Made by a program: the position numbers and the translations under genes | Part shown: piece after piece, positions 58,238 to 64,000 of the stretch | Layout of the letters: every line of letters starts with the position of its first letter | How positions within the stretch are numbered: position 1 is the first letter of the stretch | Assembly: GCF_004216905.1 (NCBI RefSeq) | Contig: NZ_SGXJ01000004.1 | Coordinates: forward strand, 434,001 to 498,000 | Reading direction: 5' to 3' | DNA from: Kribbella sp. VKM Ac-2569 | GTDB lineage: Bacteria > Actinomycetota > Actinomycetes > Propionibacteriales > Kribbellaceae | DNA: 64,000 bases | The notes under the pieces: generated by a model | What the model was told of the DNA's origin: nothing | What the model saw: only the letters and a program-made list of their open reading frames with translations | Database searches by the model: none

Positions 58238-59443
58238 GTGAGCCTGGATGATCTGGTGACCGAGCTTGACCGGCGGCTGGCGGCCGCGGATGCGGCGCTG
58301 ACCGCGGACTATCGCGGCGATCGCGGGGTCCGGCAGCCGGTCCACACCGTGTACGTTCCGGCCGACCGGTACGACGTACGCACGGTGGAGGACTGGGGTG
58401 CGCAGGCGCGGGCAGCCCTCGACGAGTACGGCGGATCGGCCGAGGAGTTCGCGAAGGTGCTGGATCTGCCCGGCGAACTCGCGGACGACGTGTACGACCG
58501 CGTGCGGGCCAAGCTCGAGCGTGAGCCGATCGAGGACCTCCGTGTCGACTTCGAGGACGGCTACGGCAACCGGCCGGACGACGAGGAGGATGCCGCGGCG
58601 ATCGCGGCCGCCCAGGTGTTCGCGACCAGCAAGCAGACGCCGTACCAGGGCCTGCGGATCAAGTCCCTGGAAGCGCCGACCAGGCGTCGCAGTGTGCGGA
58701 CGCTCGACCTCTTCCTCAAGCACCTGGGCGCGATCGACGACGGCTTCGTCATCACGCTCCCGAAGGTGACGTCGGTCGAGCAGGTCGAGGCGATGGTGCT
58801 CGTGCTCGAAACGATCGAGCGCCAACGCTCGTTGCCGCCGCTGAGGTTCGAGATCCAGATCGAGACCCCGCAGGCGATCCTCGGCGCGGACGGCACCGCG
58901 CTGATCGCCCGGATGATCAAGGCCGGCGGCGCACGCGTCACGGGTCTGCACTACGGCACGTACGACTACTCCGCCTCGCTCGGCGTCGCGGCGGCGTACC
59001 AGAGCATGGAGCATCCGGTCGCCGACCACGCCAAGGACGTCATGCAGCTGGCCGCGGCCGGCACCGGCGTGTTCGTCTCCGATGGTTCGACCAACGTTCT
59101 CCCGGTCGGCGACGCGGTCCACGACGCCTGGCGCCTGCATTTCCGGCTGGTACGTCGTTCGCTCGCGCGCGGCATCTACCAGGGCTGGGACATGCACCCT
59201 GCCCAACTCCCGACCCGCTACGCGGCGACGTACCTGTTCTACCGGGAAGGCTTCGACCAGGCTGCCCAACGCCTCCGCGCGTACCTGGGTGACGGCGAAT
59301 CCGGCTACCTCGACGAGCCCGCAACGGCTGCCGCGCTCGCCGGTTTCGTACTGCGCGGCATCGAGTGTGGCGCGATCGAGACGTCAGAGTTCGACGACAA
59401 CGACCTCGCCAGGCTGGCGCGCAGAGCAGCCCCCATGCCCTAG
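58238..59443 (+). CDS. DUF6986-type protein, citrate-lyase-beta-like TIM barrel
   Basis: About 401 residues. LRVDFEDGYGNRPDDEEDAA, then LRIKSLEAPTRRRSVRTLDL, FVITLPKVTSVEQVEAMVLV, FEIQIETPQAILGADGTALI and GLHYGTYDYSASLGVA resemble the HpcH/HpaI and citrate-lyase-beta class of Mg-dependent C-C lyases. Context suggests a role in disposing of glyoxylate or another fragment of urate breakdown; Streptomyces loci place malate-synthase-like genes there. The GTG start follows AAGGAGG. Confidence 0.75.
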   Translation: MSLDDLVTELDRRLAAADAALTADYRGDRGVRQPVHTVYVPADRYDVRTVEDWGAQARAALDEYGGSAEEFAKVLDLPGELADDVYDRVRAKLEREPIEDLRVDFEDGYGNRPDDEEDAAAIAAAQVFATSKQTPYQGLRIKSLEAPTRRRSVRTLDLFLKHLGAIDDGFVITLPKVTSVEQVEAMVLVLETIERQRSLPPLRFEIQIETPQAILGADGTALIARMIKAGGARVTGLHYGTYDYSASLGVAAAYQSMEHPVADHAKDVMQLAAAGTGVFVSDGSTNVLPVGDAVHDAWRLHFRLVRRSLARGIYQGWDMHPAQLPTRYAATYLFYREGFDQAAQRLRAYLGDGESGYLDEPATAAALAGFVLRGIECGAIETSEFDDNDLARLARRAAPMP

Positions 59444-59452
59444 CCTCGCGGC

Positions 59453-59692
59453 ATGCGACTGGTTGCGGAGTTCACCACGGAACCCTTCGATGTGGAGGGG
59501 GCGCCGCCCGCGCACGCCACTGAGGCGTTGCGGGCGGCGGAAGCGGCCGGGCTCGATTGCGAGTTCGGCCCGCTCGGTACGCAGGTCAGCGGCGAGCAGC
59601 ATCTCCTGCTCCCGGCGCTCCCGAAGGTCCTCGAGGCGGCGTTCGCCGGCGGCGCGAGCCAGGTGACCTTGCAGGTACGGCGCGATGCCTGA
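59453..59692 (+). CDS. Thiamine-binding-like (YkoF/MTH1187 type) protein
   Basis: 79 residues with a ferredoxin-like pattern: RLVAEFTTEPFDVEGAPPAH, DCEFGPLGTQVSGEQHLLLP and GGASQVTLQVRRD at the end, which matches small thiamine-binding proteins of Actinobacteria. It overlaps the next gene by eight bases. Ligand not proven. Confidence 0.7.
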   Translation: MRLVAEFTTEPFDVEGAPPAHATEALRAAEAAGLDCEFGPLGTQVSGEQHLLLPALPKVLEAAFAGGASQVTLQVRRDA

Positions 59693-60065
59693 GCAGCACC
59701 CGCTGGTGCAGGCGATCGCGCCACTCGTCGAGCGGCTGAACGCCGAACTCGTCGACGCAGCGGACGCCCGCACGGACGACGTGACGCTTGAGTGGGACGG
59801 CAAGCCCGTGGTCGCCGTACGCCTGCCCTCTCCAGCTCCGGCTAAGGCGTCCGAGAAGGAGGGCGGCGTGCAGAGTCTGCTGGCCGCTGTCGCCGAGGAG
59901 TTGGGCGGTCCGCTGCGCGACCTGTCGCGGCACGACAAGCAGCAGGCCGTGCTGCTGCTGGAGGCGCGCGGAGCCTTCGAATACCGCAAGTCGGCCGAGA
60001 TCGTCGCCGAGGCGCTCGGCGTCACGCGCTTCACCGTCTACAACTACCTGAACCGCGCTCGCTGA
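59685..60065 (+). CDS. Helix-turn-helix protein of the urate operon
   Basis: 126 residues. The C-terminal part reads KQQAVLLLEARGAFEYRKSA, EIVAEALGVTRFTVYNYLNR, a PucR/DauR-type HTH of the kind that ends purine-utilisation regulators. The N-terminal half has no known domain. It may co-regulate the urate genes. Overlaps the previous gene by eight bases. Confidence 0.78.
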   Translation: MPEQHPLVQAIAPLVERLNAELVDAADARTDDVTLEWDGKPVVAVRLPSPAPAKASEKEGGVQSLLAAVAEELGGPLRDLSRHDKQQAVLLLEARGAFEYRKSAEIVAEALGVTRFTVYNYLNRAR

Positions 60066-60151
60066 TTTCAACAAACTGTTGACGGCAAGCGCGGCAGCTG
60101 CCACTCTCGTCATACGGAAAGTCGATTTCGGGATTCGAGAAGGTGTGATCC

Positions 60152-60646
60152 GTGGACCTGGAGGAGTTCAACTCCGCTCCGACCGACCGGCTCCGGCCGG
60201 CGCTGGCGGCCTGCTGCGACGTGCCCCGCTGGGTCGACGCGATCCTGGCCAAGCGGCCGTACGGCGATCTCGCCGCGCTGACCGCGGTCGCCGACCAGTC
60301 GCTCCGGGAGCTCGACGACAACGAGGTCGATCGTGCACTTCAGGCGCATCCGCGGATCGGTGACCGGCCGCAGGGCGCGGGCACCGAGGCCGCCTGGTCG
60401 CGGAACGAGCAGTCCGGTGTCGGCGACGACGCCGGCGTCCGGCAGGAGCTTGCCGACGGCAACCGTCGGTACGAAGAGCGGTTCGGCCGGGTGTTCCTGA
60501 TCTGCGCCACGGGGCTGTCGGCGGCGCAGATGCTGGACAGTCTGCGGACCCGTCTCACGCACGACGATGCGACCGAGGCAACCGTCGTACACGAAGAGTT
60601 GCGCAAGATCGCGCTGCTCCGGCTGAGCAAGGTGGTGGCGGCATGA
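60152..60646 (+). CDS. uraD: 2-oxo-4-hydroxy-4-carboxy-5-ureidoimidazoline (OHCU) decarboxylase
   Basis: 164 residues. ALQAHPRIGDRP holds the conserved His-Pro-Arg-x-Gly motif of the active site; SRNEQSGVGDD and RFGRVFLICATGLSAAQML are family segments. It decarboxylates OHCU, from the hydrolase product, to S-allantoin. GTG start at 60152. ATGA overlap with the next gene. Confidence 0.93.
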   Translation: MDLEEFNSAPTDRLRPALAACCDVPRWVDAILAKRPYGDLAALTAVADQSLRELDDNEVDRALQAHPRIGDRPQGAGTEAAWSRNEQSGVGDDAGVRQELADGNRRYEERFGRVFLICATGLSAAQMLDSLRTRLTHDDATEATVVHEELRKIALLRLSKVVAA

Positions 60647-60960
60647 GTTCCCTGTCCACGCACATCCTCGACACCGCGCTGGGGCGACCGGCGCGGAACG
60701 TCCAGGTCCGGCTCTACCGGGGTGACGTTCTCGAAGCCACCGGTACGACGGACGACGACGGGCGGATCGGGGAGCTCGCGCCGACGTTGGAGCAGGGAAC
60801 GTACCGGCTCTGGTTCGACGTCGCGGCGTACGCGGAATCCACCGGCCAGGACATCTTCTTTCCCGAGGTCTCCGTGACCTTCACGGTCGCCGACGAGCGG
60901 CACTACCACGTCCCGTTGCTGCTCAGCCCGTTCGCGTTTTCCACCTACCGAGGGAGCTGA
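60643..60960 (+). CDS. uraH: 5-hydroxyisourate hydrolase (transthyretin-like)
   Basis: 105 residues. HILDTALGRPARNVQVRLYR has the active-site His, and the C-terminal YRGS motif (STYRGS) marks the hydrolase rather than vertebrate transthyretin. It opens the ring of 5-hydroxyisourate made by uricase. Overlaps uraD (ATGA) and is six bases before uricase. Confidence 0.94.
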   Translation: MSSLSTHILDTALGRPARNVQVRLYRGDVLEATGTTDDDGRIGELAPTLEQGTYRLWFDVAAYAESTGQDIFFPEVSVTFTVADERHYHVPLLLSPFAFSTYRGS

Positions 60961-60966
60961 CCTCAG

Positions 60967-61872
60967 ATGGCCATCCACCTGGGAGCCAACCAGTACGGCA
61001 AAGCCGAGAACCGCGTCGTCCGCATCTACCGCGACACGCCTCGCCACCAGATCCGCGACCTGAACGTGTCGACCGCGCTCCGCGGGAACTTCGAGGACGC
61101 GCACACGACCGGCGACCAGTCCGACGTACTCCCGACCGACACGCAGAAGAACACCGCGTTCGCCTTCGCCAAGGAGAAGGGGATCGGAGCGATCGAGGAT
61201 TACGCGCTGACGCTCGGCGCGCACTTCCTGGACGCGTCGCCGGCCGCGCAGGGGGCGCGGGTCGAGGTCGAGGAGTACGCCTGGGAGCGGATCCAGGTCG
61301 ACGGGCAGGAGCACGACCACTCGTTCGTGCGGACCGGCGGCGGCGTGCGGAACACGGTCGTCAACGTGGAGGGCCGGGGCGCGGAGCGGAAGTCCTACGT
61401 CGTGTCGGGGATCAGCGATCTCGTCGTACTGAAGTCGACCGGGTCGGAGTTCCACGGGTTCCTGAAGGACGAGTACACGACGCTGCCGGAGACGAACGAC
61501 CGGATCCTGGCGACGTCGCTGGTCGCGCGCTGGCGCTACGACCACACAGAGGTCGACTGGGACAAGTCGTACGACGAGATCAAGGGACTGCTGCTCTCGC
61601 GCTTCGCCACGATCCACAGTCTTGCGTTGCAGCAGACGTTGTACGGCATGGGCGAGGCGGTGCTCGAGCAGCACCCGGAGGTCGCCGAGATCAAGTTCTC
61701 GGCGCCGAACAAGCACCACTTCCTGGTCGACCTGTCGCCGTTCGGCGTCGAGAACCCCGGCGAGGTCTTCATCGCCGCCGATCGCCCGTACGGCCTGATC
61801 GAGGCGACCGTGACGCGGGACGACGCCAGCGACGCGGGCAGCGCCTGGCACGCGACACCCGGGTTCTGCTGA
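60967..61872 (+). CDS. uox: Uricase (urate oxidase)
   Basis: 301 residues, the usual length for the cofactor-free enzyme. Family stretches: VLPTDTQKNTAFAFAKEKGI (active-site Thr/Lys region), HDHSFVRTGGGVRNTVVNVE, SGISDLVVLKSTGSEFHGFL and FSAPNKHHFLVDLSPF. It oxidises urate with O2 to 5-hydroxyisourate. Follows uraH directly. Confidence 0.95.
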   Translation: MAIHLGANQYGKAENRVVRIYRDTPRHQIRDLNVSTALRGNFEDAHTTGDQSDVLPTDTQKNTAFAFAKEKGIGAIEDYALTLGAHFLDASPAAQGARVEVEEYAWERIQVDGQEHDHSFVRTGGGVRNTVVNVEGRGAERKSYVVSGISDLVVLKSTGSEFHGFLKDEYTTLPETNDRILATSLVARWRYDHTEVDWDKSYDEIKGLLLSRFATIHSLALQQTLYGMGEAVLEQHPEVAEIKFSAPNKHHFLVDLSPFGVENPGEVFIAADRPYGLIEATVTRDDASDAGSAWHATPGFC

Positions 61873-61874
61873 CC

Positions 61875-63218
61875 ATGTCGACGATCGTGATCGAGGGCGC
61901 CTACGTGGCGACCCTCGATCCGGCCCGGCGCGAGTTCGTCGGGCACGTGGTTGTCGAGGGCAACCGTATCGTCGCGGTCGGTCCGGGACCTGCTCCGGCG
62001 TACGACGATGCTCGCGTCGTGGACGGACACGGCTGCCTGGTTACGCCGGGATTCGTGAACACGCATCAGCACCTGTACCAATGGGTTACGCGCGGCCTCG
62101 CCGCGGACGCGACCCTCTTCGAGTGGCTGACGACGCTGTATCCGGTGTGGGCGCGGATCTCCGAGGAGACCGTGTACGTCGCGGCGCGAGCGGCGCTCGC
62201 GCAACTCGCGCGGACCGGATGCACGACCGTTGCCGATCATCACTATGTCTTCCCCCGTGACGGTGGCGGCCTGCTCGCGGCAGAGATCGCGGCGGCGGGT
62301 GAGATAGGGCTGCGGTTCCATCCGGCCCGTGGGTCGATGGACCGCGGTCAGAAGGACGGCGGGTTGCCGCCCGATTCCGTGGTCGAGAACCGCGACGAGA
62401 TCCTCACCGCCACGGAGGCCGCGATCGATCGCTGGCACGACCCGTCACCCGATTCGATGCTGCAGATCGTGGTCGCGCCATGCTCGCCGTTCAGTGTGAG
62501 CGGCGAACTGATGCGCGAGTCCGCGGAGCTGGCGCGGCGGCGTGGGGTGCGGATGCACACCCATCTCGCCGAGACCACGGACGAGACGGACTGGTGCCGG
62601 GAGACGTTCAACTGCACGCCTCTCGAGTACGCCGACCGCCTCGGCTGGACCGGTCCGGACGTGTGGTTCGCGCACGGGATCCACTTCGACGACGCGGAGA
62701 TCAAGCACCTGGGCAGCACCGGAACCGGCGTCGCCCACTGCCCCAGCTCCAACGCCCGCCTCGGCGCCGGCATCGCCCGTACGGCGGACCTCCGGGCTGC
62801 GGGTTCTCCTGTCGGCCTGGGCGTAGACGGTGCCGCGAGCAACGAATCCGGGAGCTTGGTGGAAGAACTCCGCCACGCCCTGCTCTTCGCCCGCGCCCGC
62901 GGCGGCCCGCAAGCCCTGACCGTCCGCGCCGCCCTGGAGATGGCGACCCTGGACGGCGCTCGCATCCTGGGCCGCTCCAACGACATCGGCTCGATCGAAC
63001 CCGGCAAACAGGCCGACCTGGCCGTGTGGAACCTCACCACTCTCCCGCACGCCGGCATCCCCGACCCGATCGCGGCCCTGGCCCTCTCCACACCCCCACC
63101 CCTGGCCCTCCTCCTCGCGAACGGCCGCCCCGTCGTAGAACACGACGTACTCCAAACCGCCGACGAGACAACCCTCGCCACCCAGGTCGCGCACACCCAA
63201 GCCGCCCTCCTCGGCTGA
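61875..63218 (+). CDS. 8-oxoguanine deaminase (amidohydrolase superfamily)
   Basis: 447 residues. The metal ligands are in FVNTHQHLYQWVTRGLA (HxH), MHTHLAET, WFAHGIHFDD and LGVDGAASNE (Asp). CSPFSVSGELMRESAE and CPSSNARLGAGI match the 8-oxoguanine deaminase/atrazine-chlorohydrolase group. It makes urate from 8-oxoguanine, which uricase then uses, consistent with the operon. Start two bases after uricase. Confidence 0.88.
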   Translation: MSTIVIEGAYVATLDPARREFVGHVVVEGNRIVAVGPGPAPAYDDARVVDGHGCLVTPGFVNTHQHLYQWVTRGLAADATLFEWLTTLYPVWARISEETVYVAARAALAQLARTGCTTVADHHYVFPRDGGGLLAAEIAAAGEIGLRFHPARGSMDRGQKDGGLPPDSVVENRDEILTATEAAIDRWHDPSPDSMLQIVVAPCSPFSVSGELMRESAELARRRGVRMHTHLAETTDETDWCRETFNCTPLEYADRLGWTGPDVWFAHGIHFDDAEIKHLGSTGTGVAHCPSSNARLGAGIARTADLRAAGSPVGLGVDGAASNESGSLVEELRHALLFARARGGPQALTVRAALEMATLDGARILGRSNDIGSIEPGKQADLAVWNLTTLPHAGIPDPIAALALSTPPPLALLLANGRPVVEHDVLQTADETTLATQVAHTQAALLG

Positions 63219-63228
63219 CCTGCGATAT

Positions 63229-63276
63229 CCCCCGGTGACTGGGAACTAGCAATTGCCTGTTCCCAGTCCCCGGGGG
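63229..63276 (+). terminator. Strong terminator closing the urate operon
   Basis: CCCCCGG-TG-ACTGGGAAC pairs with GTTCCCAGT-CC-CCGGGGG over 18 positions (one mismatch), with a 12-base loop, followed by TTATT. It starts 11 bases after the operon's last stop. Confidence 0.85.
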
Positions 63277-63336
63277 TTATTCACAGTTGCGGGATCGCCG
63301 GTCCGCGTGGCGTGTGAGACGTGCACGTTCTAGGGC

Positions 63337-64000
63337 ATGAACAGGAGATTGGAAGTGATCGCGGCGGGCCGGGGCGGGTGGTTCACGCGCTCGGACGCGC
63401 TCGCAGCCGGCTACAGCGACAGTGAGCTGCGGCAACGCGTGCGCAGTGGGCAGTGGATCAGGTTGAGCTTCAACTCGTACGTCGACCCGCGGGCCTGGCC
63501 GACAGACGAACCGCCGTGGGAGCGTGCGACGAGGATCCACCTACTGAACGTGCGGATGGCGAGTGAACGGCTTGGTGACGTCGTCGTGAGTCATCAATCC
63601 GCGGCGCTGCTCCACGGATTGCCCGTCTGGGGAACCGATCTGTCGAGGGCACACTTCACTCGCGTGGCGTCCGGTGGGGCCCGCTCTGGCCGAGGGGTTC
63701 GGGTGCATCGCGGCACGACCTCCGCCGACGAGATCGTCGAATTGGGCGGCCTCAAGGTCACGACGGTGGATCGCGCGATCGTGGAGACCGCGTGTACGAC
63801 GTCGTACGAGGTCGGCGTAGTCCTCGCCGATGCCGCCCTCCGGATGTAACTCACAAACAGGGCGTGCCTGGCAGCAGTCGCACGACGGCATCAACGGTGG
63901 CGCGGAACGCCGGCCGCGCACGCGGCGGTGCAGTTTGCGAACCCCCTGAGCGAATCGGTCGGCGAGTCACGCTTTCGCGTCCTGCTCGCGAACCACGGTC
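63337..64000 (+). pseudogene. AbiEi-type antitoxin gene interrupted by an in-frame TAA
   Basis: The first 170 codons read NRRLEVIAAGRGGWFTRSDA, then VVSHQSAALLHGLPVWG, the N-terminal winged HTH and antitoxin domain of the AbiEi (type IV) family. A TAA at 63847-63849 ends it. The same frame continues to the window edge with coding-like sequence: LTNRACLAAVARRHQRWRGT, then SESVGESRFRVLLANHG, which is the normal second half of the family. Without the stop the protein would exceed 220 residues. It is one base change from a CAA or similar codon. The far end is outside the window. Confidence 0.75.

Noticed and set aside
58154..59269. Minus-strand frame of 371 residues over the DUF6986 gene
   Set aside because: Antisense shadow of a gene with clear family motifs; high-GC antisense frames are often open.
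1..64000. CRISPR array, prophage, integrase or biosynthetic gene cluster
   Set aside because: I found no regular spacer-repeat pattern, no phage structural genes and no polyketide or peptide synthase motifs.

Overview
The window is high-GC DNA from an actinobacterium. Short GTG/ATG start-stop overlaps, F420-type flavin oxidoreductases, GTP-dependent PEP carboxykinase, a LytR-CpsA-Psr wall ligase and many small stand-alone VOC, GNAT and phosphotransferase genes fit the Propionibacteriales. My best guess is a Kribbella-like soil organism. This is inferred from style and gene content, not from a marker gene. Most of the window is ordinary chromosome with dense coding on both strands.

Layout. 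(1) 1-2.2 kb: a possible mobile-element scar with three copies of an IS481-end-like word and a 17-bp direct repeat around a VOC-type protein and a phosphotransferase. (2) 2.2-7 kb: a DUF4240-type protein, a PD-(D/E)XK-type nuclease, an aldo/keto reductase, and an alpha/beta hydrolase divergent from its TetR regulator. (3) 6.9-19.4 kb: a complete L-rhamnose locus. It holds a LacI regulator, a four-protein ABC importer, mutarotase, isomerase, an aldolase/dehydrogenase fusion, a second sugar isomerase, rhamnulokinase and a small HTH protein, nearly all translationally coupled. (4) 19.4-31 kb: threonine ammonia-lyase, a HIRAN protein, an NmrA/MarR divergent pair with a perfect operator, an ArsR-SRPBCC-VOC operon, a pair of homologous exported and cytoplasmic proteins of unknown function, a CE7 esterase and an LCP-family wall enzyme. 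(5) 31.2-38.3 kb: tRNA-Ser(GCU), an F420 oxidoreductase, a phosphoribosyltransferase, PEP carboxykinase, three exported or membrane unknowns, and tRNA-Arg(ACG). (6) 38.3-57.4 kb: an accretion of single-gene units resembling antibiotic-modifying or detoxifying families (three phosphotransferases, three nucleotidyltransferases, three GNATs, three VOCs, two DHFR/RibD-like reductases, a CMP/blasticidin-type deaminase). It also holds a ClpX-zinc-finger/HTH protein behind two tandem palindromes, a nitrilase-fold protein that has lost its cysteine, and Fgd. (7) 57.4-63.3 kb: a urate catabolism locus with an IclR regulator, a DUF6986-type protein, a thiamine-binding-like protein, an HTH protein, OHCU decarboxylase, HIU hydrolase, uricase and 8-oxoguanine deaminase, closed by a strong terminator. 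(8) 63.3 kb to the end: an AbiEi-type antitoxin gene cut by an in-frame TAA.

How the genes work together. The rhamnose genes take the sugar from import to dihydroxyacetone phosphate and lactate. The urate genes take 8-oxoguanine and urate as far as S-allantoin; xanthine dehydrogenase and allantoinase are not in the window. No CRISPR array, prophage or secondary-metabolite cluster is visible. The best candidates for something new are the ClpX-finger/HTH regulator with its TGTCAGG-N5-CCTGACA operators, the homologous protein pair at 25.7-26.8 kb, the Cys-less nitrilase homologue with a short basic N-terminal tag, and the second isomerase in the rhamnose operon.
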